In this document: positions 8,921-17,794 of the stretch, piece after piece
Layout: each line of letters opens with the position of its first letter
How positions within the stretch are numbered: the stretch's first letter is position 1
Virus record (IMG/VR): IMGVR_UViG_3300030104_000603
Location: 1-42,132 of that record
Strand: one strand, 5' to 3'
DNA: 42,132 nucleotides
Source of the DNA: a virus
Program-made: the position numbers and the translations under genes
Notes under the pieces: generated by a model
What the model was told of the DNA's origin: nothing
Databases searched by the model: none
The model's input: the letters and a program-made list of their open reading frames with translations, nothing else

Positions 8921-10969
8921 TTATTTATTATTCCTTTGTGCTATTGCTTTTAATGCTTTTTCAACTGTATTAATGTTTATTCCTTTAATTCCGAAAGCAG
9001 TCAATGTGTCTATAATATTATCTCTAAATGCTTTATAATCAGAGTCTTCCATTAATGCCATCATATCATCATTCCATTTAAAGTCTCCCATAAATTTCTC
9101 TAATCGGTCTGTAAGAATTGGAACAATTTTAGCTTCATTAAATTCTCTTTCATCTGTTGCATCAGTGTCAAACCAATCTGTATCACTCCAAAATATATCA
9201 TCATCAAATTCGGGAATTGCAAGTTTTAAGTCTTTTTCATTAATATCAAGAGCTTTAGTTACATTCTCAATCATTTGAGTAACACCTGCTTCTTCATATG
9301 ATTTATTTTTAGCTTCTAACGCTTTAACTTTGTCTTCTTCTATTTTTCTATTAGCTAAAACTTCTTCTTCATATGCACTGTATGGTTTAAGAATAGGACT
9401 AATATTATCTTTATTAAATTGTTTAACTACTACAGCTTGAAGATTGTTCATAAATTCATTACGTTCCATCTCTGTAGGTTTTCTTTTTTCTTTTTCCTCA
9501 AAATTCTTTTCCCACTCAACAATTTGTTTTTCCATATAAAATTGAGCATTAGCTAAAGCAACGCCTGAGTTTGGTTGCTCAACCCACATATCTCCAACTT
9601 TTTTCATAAAGTTACCTTTAACAGCAGTAAGATTAACTTTAATTCCAGTTGCATAAGTTTCATTTCTTTGATAAATAGGTTTTAAACCATTTTTTCTATC
9701 TTCATCAAATTCTTTAAAGTATACAAGACCTGATTTCCAATCATCAGGATTTATATTTAATGCAACCATCGCATCTAAAACATCTCCTAAGTCTTCAAAA
9801 TCACCATCACGAATAGAAGATATAAGTCCATTAAATATAGCAGGGTCAGATTCTTTCCAAGCATTAACATCTATAAGTTTTTCATAAGCATTAATATAAG
9901 AAGGATTACCATATGCCGCTAATTTTTCTAATATTTTTAAATTTTCAGTATGTGTTCTTTTTCTTGTTTTTGTTTCTCCTGCAATAACTTCATCTACATC
10001 AGTCATAAGCTCAGCTAATAAAGCGGAAACATCTTCTTTTTCAGCATCTTGTTCTTTTTGTCTATCATCATTTTGTATTCGTATTCTTTTATTATTTAAT
10101 GCTAATATAAGTTCACGAGATTCTTTAGAATAAGTATTCATTAAAGAACCTAATTCATTACCACCTTTACCTTTACCTCTATCTTGAGTTAAAAGCGTAA
10201 TAGCTTTATCTAATGCTTCTTCACTTGTAGCAGTATCAATCAACCATCTAGCGTGACCCAAAGCAATCTCTTCGTTTAATTCATTAGTATCAAAGAAATA
10301 CGCTTTACCATCTTTCTTTGATATAGGCATTTCAGTATTAAGTGTCATTAACTTTTTAAAATAATTACCATTTTTAATATCTTCTATTGACGTAGTAGTG
10401 TCCATAAAACCAATAGCTTTATTAATTTTAACTTCGTGTGCGTGAGTAGCTCTATTTTCAGCATCTTTAATTTTAGCATTAGCAGACCATTCATTAAATA
10501 CAGCAGAAAATCCTACTGTAAATTGTGAACTAGCTTCATTAAAATTAGGTAAATATTGTTTATACCACTCTTCTAAGGTTTGTGTACCATTTTTGTAATC
10601 ATAAGAATCCATATTGGCTTCAATATTACGGATAGTTTCAGCCGCTTCAAATCTTCCTGAGTGTGTGTCTACTACAGATGTAGCATATTGATTACTTAAT
10701 TCAGGAATTTCATCATTTAAAATAGCTTTTTGAATTTCTTTTGTTGTCCAACCATTTGCATAAAGCTCGTCCATTTTAGCTCCTGCCTCAGTTTTTTTCT
10801 TTTCAATATGTTTTTCTCCCCACTTATTCATAGCGGGAGTAAGGTCATTTCTTAAAGCAGAAACAATTTGACCCATTTCAGTATTTCTAGCATCTATATG
10901 TCTAACAGTTCCTTTATAACCTGAACCTATCCACTTATTAGTTACTTGTGATTCATATTTTTTTGCCAT
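8921..10969 (-). CDS. Internal virion protein, gp15-like
   Basis: A 682-residue, highly charged and mostly helical protein with long Glu/Lys-rich segments (about residues 300-330 and 480-560). It is in the position of T7 gp15, which stacks with gp16 to form the ejected periplasmic tunnel and motor. Size (T7 gp15 is 747 residues), order and lack of a signal peptide agree. It starts 1 nt after the upstream gene's stop and is followed directly by the gp16-like gene, as in T7. No enzyme motif is visible. Confidence 0.75.
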   Translation of the reverse strand: MAKKYESQVTNKWIGSGYKGTVRHIDARNTEMGQIVSALRNDLTPAMNKWGEKHIEKKKTEAGAKMDELYANGWTTKEIQKAILNDEIPELSNQYATSVVDTHSGRFEAAETIRNIEANMDSYDYKNGTQTLEEWYKQYLPNFNEASSQFTVGFSAVFNEWSANAKIKDAENRATHAHEVKINKAIGFMDTTTSIEDIKNGNYFKKLMTLNTEMPISKKDGKAYFFDTNELNEEIALGHARWLIDTATSEEALDKAITLLTQDRGKGKGGNELGSLMNTYSKESRELILALNNKRIRIQNDDRQKEQDAEKEDVSALLAELMTDVDEVIAGETKTRKRTHTENLKILEKLAAYGNPSYINAYEKLIDVNAWKESDPAIFNGLISSIRDGDFEDLGDVLDAMVALNINPDDWKSGLVYFKEFDEDRKNGLKPIYQRNETYATGIKVNLTAVKGNFMKKVGDMWVEQPNSGVALANAQFYMEKQIVEWEKNFEEKEKRKPTEMERNEFMNNLQAVVVKQFNKDNISPILKPYSAYEEEVLANRKIEEDKVKALEAKNKSYEEAGVTQMIENVTKALDINEKDLKLAIPEFDDDIFWSDTDWFDTDATDEREFNEAKIVPILTDRLEKFMGDFKWNDDMMALMEDSDYKAFRDNIIDTLTAFGIKGININTVEKALKAIAQRNNK

Positions 10970-10970
10970 A

Positions 10971-11537
10971 TTACATTAACTCCTTAGTTTTATGTGAAGG
11001 TACGGCTGAGTAATTCACTGTAGGTTTTTTTCTTTTATTAATCCATTTATTATCTGAAGCCGCATAATTCAATCCGTGTGAACCGAGTTCAATTACTGAG
11101 CCGATTAAGCTAGGTGGTTGAGATGGTCTTATGTTAGCATAATTTCTATGTAAACCCGCATAAGCATCATTTTCAGAACCTTGTAAAGATAACATATCAG
11201 CTTCAAAATCAAACGCAATTTGAGAGAAACCTAAATCGTGTTCTCCACTCATATCTTGCATTACTTTAAGTGAATTTCCAAATCCTGAGTTAAGAGCATA
11301 CGCTTGGTTCTTAGTTAATTCTTGTCTTGCTTTTAATTCAGCTAAAGCCTTTGCTTGTGTTGCACGAGAAGCCTCATTATCAATTTTAGATAAATCATTC
11401 AAATATGCTTGGTCAGCATTTCGCATACTAACTTCATTAGCCGCCATATTTGTTTCGTGTACCGCTTTATCATTTTGAAATTTAGCGACTGTTGAAACAA
11501 CTGCCAACGCTAATTGAGCTTCAGGTACTCCACACAT
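10971..11537 (-). CDS. Internal virion protein, gp14-like
   Basis: A 188-residue protein that starts MCGVPEAQLALAVVSTVAKF, a hydrophobic N terminus like the 'MC..' start of T7-group gp14 proteins. A long Ala/Glu/Lys helix follows at about residues 30-85. T7 gp14 forms the outer-membrane pore of the ejectosome. Length matches T7 gp14 (196 residues) and so does position, between the gp13-like and gp15-like genes. Its start overlaps the upstream stop by one base. It could also be described as a small internal core protein without further function. Confidence 0.75.
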   Translation of the reverse strand: MCGVPEAQLALAVVSTVAKFQNDKAVHETNMAANEVSMRNADQAYLNDLSKIDNEASRATQAKALAELKARQELTKNQAYALNSGFGNSLKVMQDMSGEHDLGFSQIAFDFEADMLSLQGSENDAYAGLHRNYANIRPSQPPSLIGSVIELGSHGLNYAASDNKWINKRKKPTVNYSAVPSHKTKELM

Positions 11538-12019
11538 TATTCTTTATTTGTCTCCTTTATCATTAATAAGAAGGGTAATTTTCCTACCCCATATTGTTTA
11601 ATTTCTTCTTTAGGTTCAAAGCCTAGAAACTGTAGCCATTTTAATGACTTCCAATTTCTTCTATCAACCCAGTTGTATATATAAGTATATCCTTTACTCA
11701 TTTTAGCTACCCAGTAAGGACATTCCTTAATAAATTGTTTTGTATGTTTAAATAAGTCTTCACTTGATAATAACCAAGCTACGCCATATTCAGGGTCTTT
11801 TGTTGGAGCAACCCCAAACATACCTATAACTCCTTCACTGGCTGTGCCAATGATTGTATAATTTCTACTTCCGTCATAAGTAAACGGAGTAACTAAAGCC
11901 TCTAACGGAGAAACTCCATTTGATGCTCTTACTTCTTCCCTATCTGCTTTACGCATTTTAGGTGCTAATTGTAATACGTCAGCTAATATCGCAGGACGTA
12001 CATAGTTTTCTTTTTCCAT
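11537..12019 (-). CDS. gp13-like internal protein with an acetyltransferase-type fold
   Basis: A 160-residue protein resembling the T7 gp13/DUF2833 group, which has a GNAT-like fold. The pattern is 'RPAILADVLQLAPKMRKAD' at the N terminus, 'GVIGMFGVAP' as a central beta-strand pair, then 'YIYNWVDRRNWKSLKWLQFL' before 'GFEPKEE'. The last part corresponds to the T7 'NYVWVGN..HIRFLKTIGA' region. T7 gp13 is needed for virion morphogenesis but leaves the particle. It lies between the tail tube B and gp14-like genes, as in T7. Acetyltransferase activity is not implied. Confidence 0.75.
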   Translation of the reverse strand: MEKENYVRPAILADVLQLAPKMRKADREEVRASNGVSPLEALVTPFTYDGSRNYTIIGTASEGVIGMFGVAPTKDPEYGVAWLLSSEDLFKHTKQFIKECPYWVAKMSKGYTYIYNWVDRRNWKSLKWLQFLGFEPKEEIKQYGVGKLPFLLMIKETNKE

Positions 12020-14517
12020 TATATCCTTGTTGCTCTGTTATGGTATAAACCTTCTACTTCAGCACTTGCTATATACATAGGTAAGTGCGAACTAGAGATA
12101 ATGTCAAAAGTAAAATCGGTATTTCTACATTGTATTGGTACTTTAATAGTTCCTGAAGACAATGCGGCAGACCCAATGGTACTACCTGCTGTCCCTAGAA
12201 CATATCCGTTCATTACAGTTGTAGATTTACTTCTATTCTCAGGTGTTACTTCTGCTGTGAAGAAACCTGAATTTTCGTAAGTTAATGCTATATTTCTAAC
12301 TTGGTAACGACCTGTAGTTACAGCTAAAAGTCCTCTACCAGTATTTTCTCTAACGTATTGTGTTGATAAGGTATACTTAGATTCAAAAGGCACACCTATC
12401 CATAAATCTGTATGGTTTCCTTCTAAAGTATAATTAGAACCACTAACAAATGTTAAAGCATAATCTGCTCCATCAGTTTTATCTACAGCTTTTAAACCTG
12501 TTTTAGCTCCATACGGAGAAGTTACAGTTGTTAAACCTGTTGTACTAGAATATGAACCTGTAACTGAAGTTCTTTTATCAAGGTATATTCCGTGTCCTAA
12601 TGTTGCATCTTTTAAATTTCTTAAATCTATTTTAAATAATTTTGTATCTTGTCCTTCAATAGTAAATAAATAAATATTACTTTCTACAGACATACCACCT
12701 AATATTTTAACACCACTAAATTCCCATTTAGACCAAGCGGTTTGCACTTTTTCTCCACCATCAAAGAAATATTTATAAATATACATAGTATCAGCATTAG
12801 TTGCTGTTATGTCTGAACCTATAGTATAAGGTGCAACTTGTGTGTCTGCTGTGTCATCACATAGAATTGCCATACAATCTTCAACAGTATTACTTACAAT
12901 TTGATACGCATTAGAAGGTATTAGACTTTGTACTGAAACTGAAATATCTAAACCATCATTTGTCAATGTATCATCATCAGCATAGTATTCTCTTATTGCT
13001 GTGTTGTTTGTTCTAGCTTGAGCAAAGTAAGCAAACTTACCCGCCGCAATAGGTGTCACTGAATCATCGTGTTCAAAACTTGACACTTCATTTAAGATAG
13101 CAGTAGTTGGACTTATTGTATCTCCTGCGTGGTCAAGTTTATATTGAGCTGTATCAGAGAATAATAATAATGTTTCATTAAATCCTACTGAGTGTTTCAA
13201 TGTATTAACTTGTGTCCCTGAAGCCGCTATATCAATAGGGTCAGTATCTAAAACTTGTGTAACTGTTGTAGCAAAGAAATTAAAGTAACTAGCATTTTCA
13301 GTTAAAATTAAATTCTCTCCTGATAACAGTCCTAATCTATTTTTATAATATGTTAAATTCTGTATTGTTTTACCTACAAATGAAGGATTAGGATTAGTGT
13401 CTGTAGCATCACCACAAACTCTATCTGTCCAATCTAATTTTTTAAATGTAAATGTACCATCATTATTATTAACCAATGCGTGAGGCATTGTAGTATCATC
13501 TAAACCTAAACTTGTTGCAGGTGCAATAGTTTCTGTCCACACACCCATACCATCAAATTTAACATAGTAATCAGAAAGAGTATCTCCTTCATCACCTGTT
13601 ACTTTAACGATAGTTCCTGTTTTTCCATAGTAAGGTAATTTTGTAAAATCTTGTATTGTATCTCTAATGGCATACATCGCTGTATTACCTGAACCATCAG
13701 CCGTACTTATTGTATAAGTTTTAGCTTGGTTAATAATTGTTCCATAAATAACAGAATCAAATTGTTCAAAATTAAAATAAGTATTTATATCAGAAAAGTT
13801 TGATAATCCTTGTGAACTAGATAAAGTTGCTCCTGTATCTGTTCTAATTGTTTTAAAAGAAATACCATTAGCACTTGAATCATAATGGGTACTTGAAGTA
13901 CCTTTCATTAATATGTCTGTTATTTTATTTGTATCCCTATATTTACTATCTGTAGAAGCATCATTTCCTGTAGGTATTTGAAATATAACTTCTATTTCAT
14001 AAGCCCAATCTTCGTGTTTTAATGCTACTTTATATTCTCTACCATAATTAGTTGATTTACAGTAGACGTGAAATTCCTCTACTTTTGCCGCAGTTGTTGT
14101 ACTGTCAGCCGCAGGTGTAATTGACTTATTAACTATAAAAGTATAATCCGCAATATTAACCATACGGAAATCATTTTTAGGATTTGTAGAATTAAGGTAA
14201 GTATTACCATCAGGATAACTTACAGTTTTTTCATTACCTGCTAAATCATAAACTTTAACTCCATTGTCATAGAACGCACATAAATATCTATTTGACGCAT
14301 CTCTTTGTATACTCCATATCTTAGAAGTATTAGGAAATACATTTGTAGAATCTAATGTAGCTACATATTCTAAAGGTGGTCTCTTTGATAACCCATCTAC
14401 AATGTTGTTTTGACAATTAACTTGGTCTTGACCTTGATTAATACCACGTTGTGAAGGGGTTTGTTGAGACATACCATTTAGAAAATTTGGTACGGATTGT
14501 GAAATCACTTGTCCCAT
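12019..14517 (-). CDS. Tail tubular protein B (gp12-like nozzle)
   Basis: An 832-residue protein with the characteristic start 'QSVPNFLNGMSQQTPSQR' followed by 'QVNCQNNIVDGLSKRPP', shared by tail tubular B (nozzle) proteins of T7-like phages; T7 gp12 is 794 residues. The nozzle closes the tail tip and carries the fibres. Other family-like segments are 'KNRLGLLSGENLILTE' near residue 393 and 'LLLFSDTAQYKLD' near residue 450. It overlaps the genes on both sides by one base, in the order tube A, tube B, gp13, as in T7. Confidence 0.93.
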   Translation of the reverse strand: MGQVISQSVPNFLNGMSQQTPSQRGINQGQDQVNCQNNIVDGLSKRPPLEYVATLDSTNVFPNTSKIWSIQRDASNRYLCAFYDNGVKVYDLAGNEKTVSYPDGNTYLNSTNPKNDFRMVNIADYTFIVNKSITPAADSTTTAAKVEEFHVYCKSTNYGREYKVALKHEDWAYEIEVIFQIPTGNDASTDSKYRDTNKITDILMKGTSSTHYDSSANGISFKTIRTDTGATLSSSQGLSNFSDINTYFNFEQFDSVIYGTIINQAKTYTISTADGSGNTAMYAIRDTIQDFTKLPYYGKTGTIVKVTGDEGDTLSDYYVKFDGMGVWTETIAPATSLGLDDTTMPHALVNNNDGTFTFKKLDWTDRVCGDATDTNPNPSFVGKTIQNLTYYKNRLGLLSGENLILTENASYFNFFATTVTQVLDTDPIDIAASGTQVNTLKHSVGFNETLLLFSDTAQYKLDHAGDTISPTTAILNEVSSFEHDDSVTPIAAGKFAYFAQARTNNTAIREYYADDDTLTNDGLDISVSVQSLIPSNAYQIVSNTVEDCMAILCDDTADTQVAPYTIGSDITATNADTMYIYKYFFDGGEKVQTAWSKWEFSGVKILGGMSVESNIYLFTIEGQDTKLFKIDLRNLKDATLGHGIYLDKRTSVTGSYSSTTGLTTVTSPYGAKTGLKAVDKTDGADYALTFVSGSNYTLEGNHTDLWIGVPFESKYTLSTQYVRENTGRGLLAVTTGRYQVRNIALTYENSGFFTAEVTPENRSKSTTVMNGYVLGTAGSTIGSAALSSGTIKVPIQCRNTDFTFDIISSSHLPMYIASAEVEGLYHNRATRI

Positions 14518-15128
14518 TAATAAGTCCTTCTAGTAGTCCTGTTTATGATTGAATAAGTATTCATATCACCTTCTAACATATTAGCATCAGCACTTCTACT
14601 ATCCGCTTGTCTAAAAGCGGCTAGTGCTTCTTGCTCATCATTTCCTGCCAATTCAGTAATTCCTTTATCTCCAATAAATCTTGAAGCAAAACGTCTAGCG
14701 GCTTTTGTTGCTATATATTGCCTTGCATATTCAGGGAGTTGTTCAAATTGTTGGACTAAGACTAAGTCCACTGTAGGTAGGGTTGTTGATGTTCCAAACA
14801 CATCGGTATGGTCGTCCATATCATATAGAAAACCATTACGAATAACTAAATTTCTATTTCGGTATTGTGCAGAAGCATCGGCTTGTACGCAGTTAGATGG
14901 TAAAGGTACTTTATTGTCTGTATCTCTTGCGAGTGTATAAGCATAATGGGTATTAAAATTCCACCCCATTGATTGAACTGACATTGAAGTTTCATCTAAA
15001 ATGTTTTTAGCGACAGATACATCGGTAGTTACTGTCCCTGTAATTGAGTTTACAGGAGCTTCTCCTATAACGCTCAACATTTGATTAACTGTTTGTAATT
15101 CAGTCGTAGGTGTAATTTGTGTTGCCAT
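14517..15128 (-). CDS. Tail tubular protein A (gp11-like gatekeeper)
   Basis: A 203-residue protein matching T7 gp11-type tail tubular A: N-terminal 'ELQTVNQMLSVIGEAPVNSI', 'SVQSMGWNFNTH' near residue 50, and 'YARQYIATKAARRFASRFIG' near residue 135. This protein forms the ring between portal and nozzle. Length is close to T7 gp11 (196 residues). It comes after the capsid, hsp20 and a 36-residue membrane ORF rather than directly after the capsid as in T7. Its stop overlaps the start of tube B. Confidence 0.93.
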   Translation of the reverse strand: MATQITPTTELQTVNQMLSVIGEAPVNSITGTVTTDVSVAKNILDETSMSVQSMGWNFNTHYAYTLARDTDNKVPLPSNCVQADASAQYRNRNLVIRNGFLYDMDDHTDVFGTSTTLPTVDLVLVQQFEQLPEYARQYIATKAARRFASRFIGDKGITELAGNDEQEALAAFRQADSRSADANMLEGDMNTYSIINRTTRRTY

Positions 15129-15132
15129 TATA

Positions 15133-15243
15133 TTATATTATTATTGCTATTAATAAAATTATTGCAAAAGCAATACTTACTTTTTTATGTTCATTCCAAA
15201 AGTGTTTTGCTTCTAACATAATTTCTGTTATTTTATTTATCAT
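15133..15243 (-). CDS. 36-residue membrane protein between hsp20 and tail tube A
   Basis: Translating the short minus-strand frame gives an intact ORF starting MINKITEIMLEAKHFW and ending with about 15 hydrophobic residues (SIAFAIILLIAIII). This is a one-pass membrane protein with the C terminus in or across the membrane. An AGAGG sequence lies 14 nt upstream of the ATG, a long spacing. An internal ATG at codon 9 is an alternative start. It ends 4 nt before the tail tube A start. The function is unknown. A position between late structural genes would fit a virion- or lysis-linked membrane peptide. Confidence 0.5.
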   Translation of the reverse strand: MINKITEIMLEAKHFWNEHKKVSIAFAIILLIAIII

Positions 15244-15263
15244 TATTGTTTATATATCCTCTC

Positions 15264-15298
15264 ATTAAAATTAACTAGAGGGGATTTCTCCCCCCTAG
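15264..15298 (-). terminator. Stem-loop after hsp20
   Basis: On the minus strand CTAGGGGGG, loop AGAAAT, CCCCTCTAG forms a 9-bp stem with one G-U pair, directly after the hsp20 stop. It is followed by the T-rich but interrupted TTAATTTTAATG, so it could be a weak terminator or an mRNA-stabilising hairpin. Confidence 0.55.
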
Positions 15299-15307
15299 AC
15301 TTTGTTA

Positions 15308-15703
15308 TTAAGATATTTTGATTGTCTTTTCTTTCTTCTCTTCAGGTAAATTCTGAATCAAAGAAATGTTTAGAACACCATCTTCTAACTTAACTTCTTT
15401 TACTTCCGTAAATTCAGCGAGTTTAAATGATTGTTCAAAAGACCTTTCACCAATACCTTTGTAAAGATAATCTTTCTCTTTACTTTCTTTCTTTCCTTTT
15501 ACTTTTAAGACATTTTCTTTGACAGAAATTGTAAGGTCATCTTTTGAAAACCCTGCAACAGCCATTGAAATGTTATATATACCATCTGACATTTTTTCAA
15601 TGTTATATGGCGGATAACCAACTGTCTTAAAACTTCTAAGCTCATCAAATAGGTCATCAAAACCTACCGAAAAAGCTCGGAATGGTGTTAAGTCTAGTGT
15701 CAT
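15308..15703 (-). CDS. Small heat shock protein (Hsp20/alpha-crystallin)
   Basis: A 131-residue Hsp20 chaperone. The alpha-crystallin domain runs from about residue 30 to the end: 'PPYNIEKMSDGIYNISMAVA', 'FSKDDLTISVKENVLKVKGK', 'IGERSFEQSFKLAE', then the A-x-L-x-x-G-V-L equivalent 'VKLEDGVLNISLI'. The chosen ATG follows a GGGGGAAAT ribosome site; an in-frame GTG 13 codons upstream has none. Hsp20 genes occur in marine cyanophages and pelagiphages and may aid virion assembly or protect late proteins. Here the gene is a cassette bounded by a hairpin on each side, between capsid and tail genes. Confidence 0.92.
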   Translation of the reverse strand: MTLDLTPFRAFSVGFDDLFDELRSFKTVGYPPYNIEKMSDGIYNISMAVAGFSKDDLTISVKENVLKVKGKKESKEKDYLYKGIGERSFEQSFKLAEFTEVKEVKLEDGVLNISLIQNLPEEKKEKTIKIS

Positions 15704-15771
15704 ATTTCCCCCTTTCTTAGGCGAGTTAATCAAGATACCCACTAGGCATATCTTGAAGTTATTATAAGTAG

Positions 15772-15793
15772 AAAAGGGGGACGTTAATCCCCC
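15772..15793 (-). terminator. Rho-independent terminator after the capsid gene
   Basis: On the minus strand GGGGG, loop ATTAACGT, CCCCC is followed at once by TTTT. It lies downstream of the capsid stop, the same place as T-phi after gene 10 of T7. It would raise capsid mRNA over the downstream tail genes. Confidence 0.8.
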
Positions 15794-15820
15794 TAATCTA
15801 TTAGTGTAATAAAGAAACTA

Positions 15821-16798
15821 TTACGCTTCTTTAATTCCTACAGCCGCTTCAGGTCTAAGAACGCCGTGTCCCATAGCATATTTAGCGACCATTAATGTAC
15901 CTTGTCTTCTGATGTCATATTCTGACTCAACAGCCAAGTCCATAAGTTTAACAGTACCAACTGCTGAAGGGTGAGATACAAGACCTTCATAGTTTGTCAG
16001 GTTCACAGATTGAGGTGTACCACCTGTAGCTGTTTGTCCTGCATCAACGTCTGAAGTTCCTACATCATCTTTCACAAAATGAGCCATAGGTACTAATTCA
16101 ATACCTGCTATTTTTGTTACTTTACCTTCTGCGATTGAGCCTTTACCACTAAAGTCTACGTTAATAGCATTAGTTGCATTAGCTAACTTGTAGTACATTT
16201 CAGGGTCTAAGAAACATTTTCTACCTTCTGAAGGAACGTAGTTGTTATCTAAGTTTTTAGCACAGTCAAATAATGCTGTGATAAACCCATTAGCACTTGT
16301 AGCCGCAGTCGCATTAGCGATGTCGGTATTTGTCACAGTTGAACCTGCACCATATCCAGTGTCAGATACGTTTGCGTTCGCTTGTGACGCTAAACCAATA
16401 GTTTGTAAAACGTGCTTGTCTTTAACGAAAGCTAAAGCTCTACCGATTTCAGCAGAGTATGCACTTCTTACGTCCCAATGATTTTTTGCTTCCTCAATGT
16501 TTGATAAAAACACTGAAGATATTAAAAGGTCATTAATTGTAATAACCTTTTCGTTGTGGTTTACATCAGAACCAGTAATTTCTGCTCCTGCTGTATGATA
16601 AGCCGCATCAATTCTTCCCATTACTGGAAATGTTGCAGACTTCCCACTAGAGATAGAACGAACCATCTCTTGTCCGCCTGTTTTTGAAGCTCTGTCAAAA
16701 GAAGTAAGAACTTCCCCCGCAAAAACTTTTAAAAACAATGCGTCTTCTGTTCCCGCTTTGTTTACTAGACCAACGGAAACTGGTGTTGCATTTGCCAT
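15821..16798 (-). CDS. Major capsid protein (gp10-like)
   Basis: A 325-residue major capsid protein of the T7 gp10/HK97-fold type. Typical segments are 'AGEVLTSFDRAS' near residue 28, 'SISSGKSATFPVMGR' near 46, 'TINDLLISSVFLSNIEEA' near 86, and the C-terminal 'RRQGTLMVAKYAMGHGVLRP' where the peptide contains a conserved A-x-G-H-G. It is preceded by an AAAGGAG ribosome site and a structured leader, and followed by a strong terminator, as expected for the most abundant protein. It follows the scaffold gene. No slippery sequence for a long capsid form is evident. Confidence 0.95.
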   Translation of the reverse strand: MANATPVSVGLVNKAGTEDALFLKVFAGEVLTSFDRASKTGGQEMVRSISSGKSATFPVMGRIDAAYHTAGAEITGSDVNHNEKVITINDLLISSVFLSNIEEAKNHWDVRSAYSAEIGRALAFVKDKHVLQTIGLASQANANVSDTGYGAGSTVTNTDIANATAATSANGFITALFDCAKNLDNNYVPSEGRKCFLDPEMYYKLANATNAINVDFSGKGSIAEGKVTKIAGIELVPMAHFVKDDVGTSDVDAGQTATGGTPQSVNLTNYEGLVSHPSAVGTVKLMDLAVESEYDIRRQGTLMVAKYAMGHGVLRPEAAVGIKEA

Positions 16799-16944
16799 AA
16801 TATATTCTCCTTTGAATTTATGGTTTGTTAATAAAAGCCTCGTACTTTCAGCTTCTTATACTAAATTGTCTTCCCGCAGGAAGGTTAAGATAATATACTT
16901 ACTTACTTGGCAGTTGCCACGCATCAGCGTTGCACAACTATCTT
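16799..16944 (-). promoter_or_regulatory. Structured leader of the capsid gene
   Basis: This 146-nt untranslated stretch has two clear minus-strand stem-loops. One pairs AGTTG with CAACT around an inner ACGC-TGAT-GCGT hairpin. The other is CTTCC-TGCG-GGAAG. After them come an AT-rich stretch and AAAGGAG, 9 nt before the capsid ATG. No match to the recurring phage promoter motif is present. The hairpins may therefore protect or process the capsid mRNA. Confidence 0.45.
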
Positions 16945-17007
16945 TTATTTTTTCTTTTTCTTATTTTTTTTCTTTTTCTTATCTTTTTTCTTTTTTTTCT
17001 TTTTCAT
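16945..17007 (-). CDS. Twenty-residue poly-lysine ORF between scaffold and capsid
   Basis: The minus-strand frame begins with ATG one base after the scaffold stop codon. It encodes Met, 7 Lys, Asp, 5 Lys, Asn, 5 Lys, then TAA: 17 lysines in 20 residues. Codons alternate AAA and AAG, and the tract is not a pure A run because G recurs at codon ends. The TAATATG junction would allow re-initiation after scaffold translation. If translated, the peptide could bind DNA or capsid-interior acids. If not, the tract is a purine-rich mRNA element. I know of no T7 counterpart. Confidence 0.4.
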   Translation of the reverse strand: MKKKKKKKDKKKKKNKKKKK

Positions 17008-17008
17008 A

Positions 17009-17779
17009 TTATATCTTACTATTTGCTAGTTTATTTTTAACTTCAGCTTGATAAGCAGGGTCTTTAGAATATCTAGGGTCAGACATAGCTTGTGTTACCT
17101 GAGCCCAAGAATCAAAACCTTGTTCACCACTAGGAGATGCTTTACCTTCTACTAATTTAGGTTCACTTCCTGTAGCTTGTGCATATCTTGCTTTAAGACC
17201 TACTACAGCTAACTTAACAGCTTCTAAATCTTTGCTGTTTACTGCTGTATTATAAGCCTGTTTTTCAGTTTCAGATAAATTATTACTAGCCCATTCAGAC
17301 ATAGCATCATATGATTCAGTTCCACCAACCATATTTTTAACTGACGCTGATTGTTGGTCAGCTATTGCTTGTTGTCCTGCAATAAATCTGTCCACATACT
17401 CTTTCGGTATTCCTGCTTTTTCTAATGATTTATAAGAACCATCAGCAAGTTTACCATCTTTAGCATATTCTTCTGCTAGAGAATCCATATTTAAACCTGC
17501 ACTATCTACTGCTTTTGTGGCAATATCTAAATCAGATTTAGGTTGTTCTTCTTTTGTTTCTTCTTTTACTTCTGTCTTTGAAACTGGGTCTACTGATTCC
17601 TTAGTAGGTTGAGATTGCTCACCAAGTTTTTTCTCTAACTCTGAATATGATTTGACTAATTCTTCAACTGAGTTGAATTTTTCAGGCAAACCTTCAGGTT
17701 TACTTTGTGTAGGCTTATTCTCTTCCACTGGTTTCTCAGCAGTAGTTTCAGCTTGTTTAACTTCTACTTGTTCTACCAT
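17009..17779 (-). CDS. Scaffolding protein (gp9-like)
   Basis: A 256-residue acidic, helical protein in the place of T7 gp9, between portal and capsid. The N-terminal 90 residues are Glu/Lys/Thr/Pro-rich and disordered-looking ('QAETTAEKPVEENKPTQSKP'). The C-terminal half has the helical segments expected to bind capsid ('ASPSGEQGFDSWAQVTQAMS', 'DPRYSKDPAYQAEVKNKL'). The 'DPRY..DPAYQ..V' ending is typical of scaffold proteins in T7-like cyanophages. It directs procapsid assembly and leaves before maturation. Confidence 0.9.
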   Translation of the reverse strand: MVEQVEVKQAETTAEKPVEENKPTQSKPEGLPEKFNSVEELVKSYSELEKKLGEQSQPTKESVDPVSKTEVKEETKEEQPKSDLDIATKAVDSAGLNMDSLAEEYAKDGKLADGSYKSLEKAGIPKEYVDRFIAGQQAIADQQSASVKNMVGGTESYDAMSEWASNNLSETEKQAYNTAVNSKDLEAVKLAVVGLKARYAQATGSEPKLVEGKASPSGEQGFDSWAQVTQAMSDPRYSKDPAYQAEVKNKLANSKI

Positions 17780-17794
17780 TTTATTTTCCTTTTA

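Noticed and set aside
14881-14915. Phage promoter-like GGTACTTTATTG within tail tube A
   Set aside because: Only the AAAGTACC part is shared; the CCC-N-T-W-TTAG half is missing and it lies inside a gene.
16758-17051. Plus-strand open frame across the capsid leader with a Phe/Ser-rich end
   Set aside because: The Phe/Ser run is the complement of the poly-lysine tract; there is no ribosome site, and it overlaps the capsid start.
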